Program-made: the position numbers and the translations under genes
Notes under the pieces: generated by a model
The model's database searches: none
What the model was told of the DNA's origin: nothing
What the model saw: the letters and a program-made list of their open reading frames with translations, nothing else
Shown here: one piece after another, positions 10,311 to 22,362 of the stretch
Position numbering within the stretch: the stretch's first letter is position 1
How the letters are laid out: each line of letters begins with the position of its first letter
DNA from: Pleurotus ostreatus/Saccharomyces cerevisiae fusant
Lineage: Eukaryota; Opisthokonta
Length of the DNA: 64,000 bases
Assembly: GCA_024196135.1 (NCBI GenBank)
Contig: JAMQCK010000050.1
Coordinates: 62,513-126,512, forward strand
Direction of reading: 5' to 3'

Positions 10311-13300
10311 GATAGTTCGGACTCTTGTTATGCCTGCAATCCCATTCGTATGCGTCCGAGCGCACCCCTCCCCCGCACGAAGACCTCCCCCTGGCCCCCG
10401 TAAGAGCGAGCGCATCCCCCCTCGACGGCCGTACACGCCCTCCCCCCCAGACGCGCGCGGCTAAATTTCCAGCAGCGTCAGCGCGCGCGACTCGTACCTG
10501 CGTGGAACCTTTTCGGCACATTTCAAAGGCCCTGGCCCGCGACGTCTCAGGCCGGGCGTCTCACCGTTCTCCCTGCGCGCGCCGCCCCCCTCGTCGCTGC
10601 CGCCGACGCCCCCGTGCCCGCACCGGCAGGCGCGATAGGCAGGAAGTTCGCGCGAGCGCTGCCGAAGCACCCACCGTCGGCCATAGCGCACTTGATCCCC
10701 GCGCACATCACCCCCGACCGCGAGCACACGGATCTGTGCGCCATGCGCTCTGTTCCACTCGCGAAATTCGCTCGTGTGCGTGAACTGTCGGGTACCGTGC
10801 GGCCGACCTCCGTTTGCATGTTCGACTGATGGAACCGTCCCACCTCGGCTACCGTCTGTTTGCTTGCTTGCTGGATGGCCTTCGACCAAGTGCTTGGCTT
10901 GACTAACCCCGACAAAATTGCTACATAGCTCGCCTCGCTGTCGAGCTCTCGTATCGCCGTCCACCTTTCTCGTCATACCTGTCGACGCCGTCGCAGACGG
11001 ACCCGCCAATTTGCGCGCTGACAGACCCGCCCAATCTGCCACCGCACGCCCCTGTCCTCCGCTTGTCTGGTACCCGGTGCGCTGGTCGGCGCGCTGTCCG
11101 TCCTGAACGTGAATCTCGCCAGCTCAGACCCCGCGCGGGACTGGGCCGAGCTGGACAGCTGTCTCGTCGCTGTCCCGACGACGAAGGCCCGTTGCCCCGT
11201 CGTCGCTCGCGCTTTGCTTAGAGCCTTGGCACTGTTGTCGACGACATCGGGGTGTGCGCCACGAATGCTTGGTATCACCTGAGCTCGCGTAGCCTCTCGT
11301 TCATTGCGCACATACTCCGCTCTTTGCCCACTTTACGCGCGAAGGAGAAACACGTATATGCGCCCGCCGCCTCCCACGGTGCGCATCGCCGCACCGACGT
11401 GCCTCATGAACTGGTGGCGGGTGCGGCGCGTCACGCGAGACTGAGCTCGGGGAAGGGTGTACGACCATCCCCGCACTTCCTCCCTTGCTTCTAGCGCGTC
11501 GTACTTCCCATGGGTTCCCATCTCTGAGTTCTGCATCGACCAGGGCTTTCTGTTCAGCATCGAGGTCCTCGAGGTCCCGATACACATTGTCGAGCCGCGT
11601 ACCTTTTGCATAGCATTCATCGACGTCCCGCATCCCACCTCGTCGATATCGTCATACCTCCGAGCTCAGATCGTGCACCGCCGCATCGGAGGACCTCGTC
11701 GGACCCTTTGTGGGTGTGCATTTAACAGAGTACAATAGACGAGGGAACCCCCCAAAAGCGTATTTCCCCCGAATGAATACACCTCTTTTCCTCCAGCCAC
11801 AGCGCATTACACTCGGTTGAATACAGCCCTCTTTCGTGAATAGGCTCTTCCCTCCCGGGTGATACGGAAGACACTCATATCCCGACTGTATTGGCGAAGG
11901 CGGGCAAGGACGGCCCTGTTTCCTACGTCCTTGCTCGACGTCAACTTCCTTCGAGCGACTTTCTTCTCTTCTGCGTGGTCTCCCTCAACCACCGCTTCCT
12001 CGTCTTGCCATTCCTTCTCAGCCTCTCGTCCAACTACCACCTCCCCTCCCCCAACCAACGAACTCGGACTCCGGTATCCGTGTCCTTCGAGAATCCCGTG
12101 TCACTGTTTGCATCCGCCTCGAGGGACCTCGTCGCCGTCCTCGCGCGTTCCGGTACCCTTGCCTACCGACGGCGCGTTTCTACCCTGCTGACAGCGCGTT
12201 CTTATCCTCCCGATGGCGTGTCCCTATCCTCCCGACGGCGCGCGTATCCACCTCACCTGCACGGATGGTTTCCACCTCACCTCGACGCACGGTTTCCATC
12301 CCACCTCGAGGCGTGCTCAACAACGCATCCGGGCGCCGGCTACTCTCAGTTACCGCCCTCTGTCGCTGCTCCCACCTCTTCTCGACATCGAGTAGCTGCA
12401 CGCGCGCTTCCGGCGATTCCGTCTGCACGCCTGCAAGTGCATCTGAGTACGCGCCGGGCATCATCCGCGCGGCAAGTCACCTTACCGCGTCCTGTGCGCC
12501 CACTATTCGACTCCATTCATGCCACTCAGCTCTATTCATGACCGTATCGTCTACTTTCTCTTGGCTGCGGGCTGCGGCGGCGTCGCCAATCGTCCGTCTT
12601 CAATCAAAGTCATGGTTTCTGCGATCAACCGCTGCGTCCTTCAATCAGTCGTGTGCTCTTCTTGCCTCACTTGACTCTCCTCACATTCACTCGCCCTCTT
12701 CGATCAACGATCTTCGAGGCGAAGCGCTCGCCACCCCGGGCCTCATGAGAGACGCTTCTCCACAGACGCTTGCCATCATCCAGTCGCTGGACTCCAATTC
12801 ATCGCTGGACCCCAATGCATCCATCAGCAACAGCATTCAACAAACCCCGCGCCAACCCGCAGCCCCCGCAAACGCTCTGGGGCCCCAAACGACGCCAAGC
12901 CATCCTCGACGTCCCCTTCGCATAGCCGACATCCTACTCGCAGCCTCAAACATGTTTTTCGACGCCTCCGCGGTGTGCTCGACGCGTTCTCGGCCTGCTC
13001 GCTTCGCTTCTGGCTTGTTTGTGTCCGTGTTAGGTCTTGCACTTGGCGGCGCTTGCTTCCAATTCGCTCCGAACCACCCACCTCTTCGGACGGCAGTGCC
13101 CGCCCCCTTATGATCGTGTTCGCTTATGGCCGTGTCTTCGACTCCAGAGGTATCGAACTTCTACCTTATCTGTGGCCTGTCCGTCCTTGGCCGAAATCCC
13201 TCACGATCACTGCGCAACCACGAAGGTCTCCATTCGTGGACACCGACCTGATTATTTGTGGACGCCGACCACCTTGAACCTGATCTTTTCTGACGCTCCC

Positions 13301-15401
13301 GACGTTCCGCGTCACCATCGCTGTAGGGCACTGACATCCACCTATTTTCTGTTCAAAGAGTCTATTTTTCGCAGCCGATTTACTCTCGCAGCTTGCTCCC
13401 TCCCGCCATGAACCCGTGCACCCTGCGCGCTGCTCTCATACCGCTACGCGACGCTCCCATGCCCGACCCGCAAACTCACGTCTACGCGCCCGCCCTATCT
13501 TTGGGGCGCCTTTGTCCCTGTGACGAAATGCGACTGCCCATCGCGAAGCCCCGTTAGCCCGCCCCGAATGTCCATCTCGGCGTGGGCAGCAGACCCGAAT
13601 CGACCCTCGATGCGTTCAGCGGCGCTGCCGTGGTGATCCTTAGCCGCGACGTTTGAGGTCGCCTCTGCGTGTGGCCCCGAGCTCCAAGGTACATCTTTCA
13701 GCATGCGCTCTCGAGAACTTTCCCCGACGTCAGGAGTCTACCAATCGCGAGGGATGGGCGCGCTCTATCCATCTCTATTATATTGAGTGCAGCACTAGAC
13801 ATCTCGGGCTCGTCAAGGGTGACGCTAGTCTGAGACCACCTGTTCGGCGCTCGGTGGGGTCCTCCATTGTCCGCACTCCAGGCGCGAGTCGAACATGCGC
13901 GCGTGAACACCGCGCCCACTTGGACCCACCCGGATCACGGGGGGCGCGCATTAATGGGCCGCGCGTGCGCTCCCGAGTTCAACATGCAACAGCGCGCCCC
14001 GTAAGCCCGAGGTGATGGGGGTGCTTCTTCCGCGCTGCGCTGGGCTCTCCACCACCACGTCGCCTCCGCGCCGTGCTCCACCCTCGAGACGGATGCGCGC
14101 CCGGAAATCAGACTGCGCATGCCTACCCCGCCTGGCGCCCCAAGTCCGACGACGCTGGCACCGCCGCTCATCGACGCGGCGCCCCACCTTCGACGCTGCC
14201 CCCATCGCGCCAAGGACGCTCGAGCTCACTGCCAAAGGTCTCCCGAAATGCTCAGCGACTGCGCCGCTTGCGCTCTCCCCACCCTCCGGGCGCTCATGAT
14301 CTTCTGTTTTCCCGGATTGTATCGATAGTGAAGATCGGTGTGACTCAGCTCAGTTGAACGTCTCTTCGCCTGGCTGCTTCGTTCAATACGCGGGTCCTTG
14401 TGGTATACACGACTTTTGCGTGTTCACCCCCATGTCGCGCAAGCATTTGCGCCTGCGAAGGCAGAATTCGCTATCGCTCATCGATACCTTCGAGGTCTCT
14501 TGGAGCGGGCGAAGGTCGTTCTCTTCATCAACGTCACCGTCGTGCAGTATTGACCGCGATTCTTGCTGAATGGTCAACGCCGCCACCACTTATCTCGCTG
14601 TCGTAACCTCAGCTGAGGTAGCGCCGCTTCTATGGGTTCCTGTGGGTCGTATTCATGGTACAAAGGGGGGTGAGCTTCTCGCTTTCCGTATGCCTCCCCT
14701 CATTTACCCGAACTCCTTCCTATCTCCGTTGCTGTTTTGAAGGACGGCTCACTAGCGCTCACTACTCATCCTCATTCGTCGAGTTGCTAGAGTGCCTGGC
14801 GTTGACCGAGTGTAGATCCAGCATGTCTTTGTCGAGGGCCACTCCGAGGTTCACTCGAATTATTCATTTGCGCATCGGCAAACTCTCGCTCGTGGGATGA
14901 GAAAGCCACGATGTGGTCCACTGAAGTAACCGCTCATGCACGAATATTATCGACATGAACCAACGTTGGCGTCGCCTTCTTTCTCAACGCTTCGCGCGCA
15001 GATACGAAGGTCCGACTGTGATACGAGAATCTCCTTCCCCTTCACTAGCACTCACTCCTCCGGCGCTGCCCACCCGCTCCTCGCTGGCGCCACCTCTTTT
15101 GCGTGCGCACCTGTCTGGCTCTCGAGCTTCTGCTCCTGCCGCGTTTGCTCCCTATCTGCTACGATGAACCCCAGGATCTCGACAATGCGCTGAAAATAGG
15201 ATGAGGTCAGCACCAACGCGACGGTGTAACCCGTCCGATTACATCTACCTGCTGTCCCATAATGGGGACAAGCTCAGCCTGAGTTCACACATCTTTCTTA
15301 CGAAGTAGAGGTTTGTATCGAATGCTACATAGGCATACATTTTTCAACACTAGTAGATACAATGCGAGCGTACACCGCGTCGTACAACCTGGAGAACGAA
15401 C
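10311..15401. other. Gene-poor 5-kb region with only weak coding-like fragments
   Basis: I find no gene that closes here. From about 11.3 to 15.2 kb the plus strand is pyrimidine-rich, so minus-strand frames are rich in Glu, Arg and Gly. Fragments that look faintly coding on the minus strand are 11638-11480 (DNVYRDLEDLDAEQKALVD), 12058-11807 (Glu/Lys-rich), 12464-12180 (with a short Arg-Gly-Glu-Val repeat) and 15190-15055 (IVADREQTRQEQKLES). They could be exons of a decayed coiled-coil gene. A 282-codon plus-strand frame at 12265-13113 has no family-like features. About 12240-12310 holds imperfect 27-bp repeats. No long terminal repeats or transposase motifs were seen. Confidence 0.35.
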
Positions 15402-16996
15402 CTACAGCAGGCCGCGCTTCACCAATTTTGGACAAAGCCGCTGCAGCACCGTCCTTGCGACTTCCTCTCCTTTCTCGGCGGTCATGACTTCACCCCCATA
15501 TGTTCTGGGTGAGAATCCTTTGCTTCCTCCAAAGAGGCCGTGACCGAGGGGCAATAATTCATGTCGCCAGATGTCATGTCGCTCGTGATACGTCCAATTT
15601 GGGCGAGGAGATACGGGGTTGTCCAGCACTTCCCAATCGCTGACAGTGGCCGCCACCTTCCTGAGGTTCGGAAGGTTGCTACAGGTCAGGATGTCAGATA
15701 CCTCCACCCATGGATCTTCGAGCAATGCCCGAGTGTTCCCCTCAGTGTCTCCCCAGAACTGCCTGTTGGGGAGCGAATTCCGCTCATGGCGCGACCTTCT
15801 ATCGGGGGAGAAAGATTTTCTCACAATGTACCTCTGTCTGTCGTCCTGGGCGAACACAAAAATGACTTCTTCCAGACGCACAGGCGAGCCGTCGCGGATG
15901 GGACGCAGCAGCGCTGCCACGCGATAAGAGTATTCATCCCAGCGGTATAGTCCCCGCATGCTGAGCATCATGCCGCAGACGCGGAGGGTGCGAAGAGCGG
16001 GGAACAGGGAAAGATCGAGGACGAACTCGTCGTCCCACGACGCAAGGGTCAGAATACGCACGGTCGCCCCCACAGCATGGCAAAGCGGCTTGTAGAGGGA
16101 CGCGGCCGGCGGCGCGGCGGGTTTGGAGATCGTGAGCTCCTCGACAGCGGCGAGAGAGAAGAGGCTGGTCGCCGACAGCCAGTAAGCCATCGACTCCGTC
16201 GGTTGGCAGACGACGAGGGATTTGATGATTGGGCGATGGCTCGTGTCCTCTAGCCTTCCGCCCCCTAGGGGCATGTGTGGCTCCTTGGAAGCAATGCACA
16301 ACTCGCGGAGGCGGGGCGAGTTGGCAATAGCTTCTCGGAGGGGACGCATCATGACGAGGTCCTGCGCCATGCTCAGTCGCTCGACCGATGTTCTGAGCGT
16401 TTTTGCGACCGCGTCCTGCAGTGTCTGCGAGTACGGTTTCTCTGATTCGCCTGTGCAAAGGTGGACGATGTTGGGCAAGCAGTCTAGGCATGATGCGATC
16501 GCGTCATCAGCGGCACACTTGATGACGGTCTCGCGCCCCCATAGCGTATAGATATGGTCGGCCCAAGCACGAGTACCGATGTTGAAACGGGAATATAGCT
16601 GGCAGAGGGCGGGATTGTGACGAAGAACATCCGTAAACCTTTCGATCTGTATTGTAGCCCATGATTCGCTCTCTGGACTTATGAAGTAGCGCTGGTCGTC
16701 GCTACGCATGGTTTCGGGCGAGGAGGACTTCGTTCCCCGGAAGACGATCACGTCGATATCGATAGCCTGGGAGCGAAAGAGGTATTGCCGGGTGGGCCAA
16801 GTCCACGCGCGGCACACAAGAGAGTAGTTGAAGAGCGTGTTCTGGTCCGCATCTGCCAGGATGTGATTATGAAGCTCAATGGGAAGGCGCTGCGCTGTAC
16901 AAAGGTTGAGCAAAGGCGTTCGATCGTACACTGGATCGACCTACAAGCGCTCGCCTCCTCAATGGCGAGTGAGTCGATAGACACTGCTAATTCCAT
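15402..16996 (-). CDS. F-box/leucine-rich-repeat-like protein 1
   Basis: Exons 16996-16945 and 16894-15402 join through a 50-bp intron to 514 codons. The intronless reading would have to start at a GTG at 16931; splicing instead gives ATG 16996 and a clean junction into QRLPIELHNHIL. The F-box follows (ELHNHILADAD ... YSLVCRAWTWPTRQYLF, about residues 20-60). A long region of regularly spaced Leu/Val strands follows (SLFSLAAVEELTIS, FPALRTLRVCGM). F-box proteins normally dock substrates to Skp1 and Cullin-1 ubiquitin ligases; substrates here are unknown. The end, ICPKLV-like RLCPKLVKRGLL, is shared with the next gene, so the two are tandem paralogues on the same strand. Confidence 0.85.
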
Positions 16997-17434
16997 CTGC
17001 GATGAAGCAAGGTTAGCCTGGCGGCGACGAAGACAGCCAAGATACATACTTTTGGCACAAGCTAGAGGGTGGAATGTCAAAGCGATGATTGTCGATGGTC
17101 TCGTCTGTCGTTGTGGGAGGCGAGGTGTACGACTAAGGGATGGTGGCGGCAGTGAGGGAGAATATAGCTCGATTGAGTTTGATATCGGGATGTACGGCAC
17201 ACAGAGGTCGGCGCTTTTCAAGTTGCGACCGCGCGTTAAGCGCCCAATCATTTGAGCCCGCGCATTCAGCTCGGGAGGTTGAAGTGAGATGACGAGGACA
17301 CTAAACCAACATGGCGAATAGGCTACAAACGAGACGGGCATTGGCCCTTCCTCCTGGCAAGAATACATCATATGAATAATTCACACCTGCGGCAGGCGAA
17401 ATACTATGCCGTCGCTGCCGGATGGGCAAGGCCA
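16997..17434. other. Intergenic region between tandem F-box genes
   Basis: About 440 bp. It is the promoter side of F-box gene 1 and the 3' flank of F-box gene 2. No further gene seen. Confidence 0.5.
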
Positions 17435-18820
17435 TTACAGCAAGCCATGTTGTACGAGCTTGGGACAGATCTTTCGCAATATTTCCCTGGTTTTTCTCTC
17501 CTGCTCCGCGGTGGTCCAAGGTTCTTCAGGCGCCCCACCCTCCTCTCCATGCATCGCACTTCGCAGCGAATTCGGTGGACGTCCACGGAATGCACGAGGC
17601 GAGTTGGCACGAAGGGCGCTCTCTGCCCGATCGTCTATCATGATCTTGAGCCTCTTCAACCCGATGAGCCCGGGACCGATGAGCACGTCCGCGAAGTCCT
17701 GCCACGACTTGACGCCCTTCGTCCGCTCGTCGTCGTCGATGGAGCGCACGGGGATGAAGACAAGCTCGACCTCTTCTAGCTGCGGCGCAGGGCTGTGAGG
17801 CAGCTGCTTGAACAGCAGGGACGCGCGACTCGCGGAGACACCGCGCAAGGACATGCCACATATGCGCATGACACGGAGCGACGAGAACACATCGAACTTG
17901 ACGCTGAAGTCGAGGTCCCATGACGCGAGCGTGAGCACGCGCACGGAGGATCCGACGGCGGTGAAGAGTGGCTCGTGGATGGACGCGATGTGCAGTGCGG
18001 TCTCGTGGATGGTGAGCTCCTGGAGGTTCTCGAGGGAGACGGGCGAGTCGTCTGAGACGAGCCACTTGGGGAGGTCGCGGGTTGCCGGGCCAACGTCCAA
18101 GGAGCGGATTGAGGGGCGAGGAGTATCCCCCTTGGCTTTGAGGCCGCGGATAGGCGTCAGGCGATCGCGAACTGAGATGCGCAATGAGACGAGGTGGGCT
18201 GCGTCGCGCACAGCTGCTTGTATGAGCGGCATGGCCATCACATCCTGTATCATGGAGAACCCGACGACAGAGGAGCGGAGCTTGCGTGCAACAGAGCCCT
18301 GCAGGGCCTTCGAGAAGGGCGCCTCAGTGCTGTTCGCATCCAGATATCGGATATTCGGCATGCAGTCCAAGCACTGCGCGATCGTATCGTCCACAATGCT
18401 GTTCACAGGATCTACCCAAGGTCGCTGTCCTACATGGAACCTTTGGTACTGTTGCGCGATGGGGAGATGTGCTCGGAGGAATGCGATGAATTGCTCGATG
18501 CTATGAGCGGTCGATTTGGCGAAGTACGCTGAGCTCATGGAGGCGGTCGAGGACATGGTTGCGTCGCGCTGAGTCCCCCGATGGATGACACCATCTATGT
18601 TGGCGACCTTGAAGAGGAAGGGTCGCGTCGGCCAGGACCATGCGCGACAGACGAGGGAATAGGACGTGAGTTCCTTCTTGCTGCCCCCGGCGTAGGCAAA
18701 GATCTCTTCTAGCAACTCTTCCGGCAATCGTTGCACTAGGTACTGCGTGAGCAGGGGCGACACTCTGACTTAGAAGTACGATTGCGCACCTGCTGTCAAA
18801 TCCTCTCTCGATGTCTCCAT
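17435..18820 (-). CDS. F-box/leucine-rich-repeat-like protein 2
   Basis: Exons 18820-18790 and 18735-17435 join through a 54-bp intron to 443 codons. As in its neighbour, no ATG is in frame upstream of the F-box without the intron; splicing gives METSREDLTAV running into QRLPEELLEEIF. The F-box motif is YSLVCRAWSWPTRPFLF. The body has shared landmarks with F-box protein 1: the CLDCMPNI segment, VRVLTLASWD, RVMRICGM and a C-terminal KICPKLVQHGLL. Same strand and 5' intron position argue for tandem duplication. It is about 70 residues shorter, mainly in the region before the C-terminus. Confidence 0.85.
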
Positions 18821-19267
18821 CTTGTCGGTAAAGGTGGGCAAATTGCTAGCAGGATCGGCGTGTCCTCCTCTCCTCTTCAAGGTTGCATTTTACTCCTAGC
18901 TTTGACTTGACTGCGCGCCTGCGTTGCGTATGCAGTGACCAGATGAGGAGCGGGAATCAGGATGAGGGGATAACGAAAGAGCGGGGATCGCATTTGTATG
19001 GTCGAATTGACATGATTGTTCTGACTGTAGACGGCAACGCTGCTACCGACATCCCGAGCTACTCAACCGCAACCACCGAGAGTATGAGCGCAGTGACACA
19101 AAACATTTCAAGTGGACCAAGGACCATGGAGGGCAGTGGTGGAGGAACATGGCGACTGCTTCCGCCGTCGGAGTCTGCCGCCCCATCCACAAAGGGTCCG
19201 ACTTCCAGCTCATAAAAGGATATGTATATGCATAAGGATTAGAGAGGCATTAGTAGAGACTATGGTA
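18821..19267. other. Intergenic region, no gene seen
   Basis: About 450 bp between the 5' end of F-box gene 2 and the 3' end of the VPS39/VPS3-like gene, both minus strand. Nothing recognisable. Confidence 0.45.
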
Positions 19268-22204
19268 CTACACATGCACATCCGCCGTCTGAGGTTCAGT
19301 GTATCCCACTTCGCCCAACTCGACGTGTTCGTCTACATCGCCTGCGTCTGCGAGCGCAGCCTTCTCGTCAACCACCTCGCCATCTCCTTCGGCCTCTCCT
19401 CCATCCTCGTCACCAGCCTCCTCGACGAGCGCACCCCGCTCGCGTATGACGTGCCAACTGCGATCTTTGACCTGTGCATAGCATGAGTCAAATCGTCCGA
19501 CAAGCGCGAGTCCGAGCAAGCAGTGGGCCGCAGCTTCGACCAGCGCGCCAATCCAACTCGCAGGAGCATACAGGATGTGGAGAGCATCCGACCAGCACGC
19601 ACCTCCAGATTCTGCCCCGCGCTGATCGCCTTGACCAGTTTGCCCTCATGCCGTGCATGCAGTGTGCGCCGGAACGACCGCGTCAAGAATGTCGACAGCG
19701 TCTTCAACGGCCACGTCGGAGGTACTAGTGTCAACACCTGCATACCCGGTCAGCAATTCTGCGAGGCGCCACATAGAATGTACAACACTCACATCCACCA
19801 CCTCCAAATTCACCCCCTGCGCATCCAATAGCCGCGTCGCCCGCTTCTCCGACTCCGCATCCTTCTCTCCGACGTACACCTCTAGCAAGATCTGTAGCAG
19901 CTGTTTCCTCAAGCCCTCGTCCACCATCGGCTTCGCTGCTGTTCCGTTCCTCCCTCCTGCTGCGTCCGTCATACCCCTCTTTCCCGTGCCTGTCGTTCCG
20001 CGCGCAGCCCATGCTGACCATACCGGGCCTAGCGAGTCGGTCGCGGTCGCCTGCACCATCTTCGGCGGTATGACCTCCCCGCCGAGCGCACAATACGTCT
20101 CAGCGGAGATCTCGTCGTGCGCATCATGGACGAGGCGGGTGAGTGCCTGGCGGTGGTTGGCGAGCTGAGGGAGAGATGTAGGGACAGGTTGAGTGACAGG
20201 AATATGTGATGAACGCACCTTGCCGTCCAGTATTGCAATTTCCACGGCGAACAACGATGCGTGCGGTGAACCTTCCAAGCGCTCCTTCATAGAAGGCGTG
20301 TCGTACAGGTCTGACCGCTGCAGGAAGAAGGCAGCCTTCAGTCGTTCATGTTTCGTCCGTGATTCAGGTGTGGTCGAGGCGAAGTAGCGTAGGAAGGAGG
20401 AGTCGGCGTGGCTGGTGGCGAAGGAGCGGGCTGAAGGGACGGGTAAGTTATGGTACAGATGGTACTGCAGCTGGAGGGAAGGCGCTCGCCTTTCGCTTGC
20501 CATAACCTCAACGTGCTCGCGTCCGACGTCGCATCGAGGAGATTGTCGACGAGCACGCTCGCCAATCGAGAGTGCAGCTCGCGGTTCTGCATTATTGTGG
20601 TCAGTTGCGAAGCGCCTACAACCGCAACTACCACACACCGAACTTCGCCTTTGAAGCACCAAGTACTCCAAAAACATCTGGCCGGCCTCCTTACTGGCTT
20701 CTGTGACCTGCTCGAGCAGAGCAAGGTCCTCCTCTGGGCGATCGCGTCGCTTGCCAGTGTCGCGGGCGGGCATGAGGAGCTGAAGTGCATGTTGAGCATG
20801 CGTGCGAGCGAGGTGACACTGCAACGCACCTTCAACCCGCGTTCCGGATCTCGTTTGATCATCCAGAGGGCCCATTGTTGTGTTAGTGAACGGTCCTTCT
20901 GCGCAGCAAGCAGCGTCATCATGGACTCGAGCGGGTCCTGTATCTGGTCGGTCTTGTACTCGCCCTCCGCGATCCTGAGGGTGAATCTTGTCAGTCATCA
21001 ACCCAAAAGGAGGATGCACGCGACGCACCTAGAGTAAAGCTCCAGCAATTTTCGCGCATCCCCGTGTCGTTGGTATAGCGTAGTGAGCGCATCGAACTGG
21101 CTATGCTCAACGAGCACCGGCTCGATCTCCGTGGCGACAATCTCACTGCGTTCATCCTGAATGAGGGCGGCGAGTTCTTGCGTCTTCCCATTGATAGCCA
21201 AGACCTTCGCATACACCGTATCCACCACCTGCAAGCCGCCCTTGTCAGCCAATCCCCTGCACCTGCGCTATACCAACGCGACCACCCACCGGATACGCTG
21301 GATGGCTCCCCGGCGCCGCCGTTGGGTCGACGCAGCGGCGGATCCAGCACTTGCGCAGGTAGCTCTCGAGCATGTCCTTCGCAGCAATGCTCATGATCGC
21401 GCGCAGCTCGACCGTCGGCGGCGCGGTCGCCGTGTTCGGCGAGAGGTGCGGGGAGTAGTTCCTGACTAGGTTGTAGACGACTGTGATCAGTGCCACACAA
21501 AAGAACGCGTCAATGGGAGCCGGGGGCTAAGTTAGAAGAAAGAAAAGAAAAGAAAAGAGACGGGAGGGAGAACGAAGGCGGTCTGGCGCTTAGGGCTTGG
21601 TGATCGGGGGAGGGTAGTGGGGCCTGAGGGAAGATACGCGACTTGCATGGCGCGCGGGAATGCGGTAGAGAGGTGAGGGGGGTGGGGTGGGGAGGGAAGG
21701 AGGTGGACTCAAAGGGACGATTCTGGACAGGAACACTGACTGATATCGTCCACGCTCGTCTCGGTCGGCATACGTTCCGCCACCCCGCTGAAGACGTCGA
21801 GTGTATCGCCCTTCGTGAACAGGTTCCCTCGAAGCTCAGGGTAGTAGCTGATGAGCAGTCGGGGGTCTGTATCGCCATTGAAGAGGTTCTTTCCCGCGTC
21901 CTCGAACAGCGTCTCGGAGAACAGCTGCCAGCCTATGCGCTGGTACACGTAGCGCAACTCGTCCAGCTGTGTCTTGATCAGCAATAGCCTTCAGGCTACA
22001 CGGTTCGCGCACCTCGTCCTCATTGATTCTAATGTTCCCTTCGACCTTCTTCCGCTGCTGGTCGGCGAGATCCGCGGCGTCTTGGATGCGGTGACTTCCG
22101 AGTAGGGCTTCGACCTGGGAGACAAGGGTTGACGAGAGCAGCGACTGGACTGAGTTCTCGGCAAGGAAGAGGACTTTGGCGCGGGGGAAAGCCGCGGGTG
22201 CCAT
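19268..22204 (-). CDS. VPS39/VPS3 (TGFBRAP1)-family vesicle-tethering subunit lacking the CNH domain
   Basis: Eleven exons join in frame to 719 residues: 22204-22013, 21966-21741, 21480-21297, 21256-21029, 20974-20830, 20779-20639, 20586-20466, 20430-20219, 20164-19793, 19737-19603 and 19471-19268. Landmarks are VLFLAENSVQSLL, ADLADQQRKK, ELRYVYQRIG, FEDAGKNLF, RNYSPHLSPNT, LFLQRSDLYD-like AAFFLQRSD, the YCALGGEV loop, SRSFRRTLHARHEG-like and WHVIRERGALVEE. These order as the alpha-solenoid plus Vps39 C-terminal domain of the HOPS/CORVET subunits that tether endosomes and vacuoles to Rab GTPases. Full-length members have about 300 extra N-terminal residues (CNH beta-propeller). Here an in-frame stop lies about 50 bp upstream and another gene ends 158 bp upstream, so that part is missing. 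Introns of 35 bp (20465-20431) and 40 bp (21296-21257) are unusually short and those splice sites are the least certain. Confidence 0.85.
21533..21562. repeat. Short AAAGA-type microsatellite in an intron
   Basis: A run built on AAAAG units lies in the 260-bp second intron (21740-21481) of the VPS39/VPS3-like gene. On the coding strand it forms a long pyrimidine tract upstream of the acceptor. Confidence 0.7.
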
Positions 22205-22362
22205 GTCGCGCGCGTCGGGAGGGCAGGAATCAAGTCGTAAATTCAGACCGCGTCACGAAATTGAGGCTTCCATATGGAGAAAGACCAGCCCACTGTTCTC
22301 TCGATTATTCCAAGCCGTGTTGTTCGTGTAGGCATTTACGATACACTGACTGGAGACTATTG

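Noticed and set aside
12265..13113. 282-codon plus-strand open frame
   Set aside because: No family features, Ser/Ala/Pro bias matching local pyrimidine richness, and no splice or promoter context. Treated as chance.
16931..16931. GTG start codon for F-box gene 1 (and GTG 18763 for F-box gene 2)
   Set aside because: Nuclear fungal genes rarely start at GTG. A 50- or 54-bp intron restores an ATG and a sensible N-terminus in both genes.
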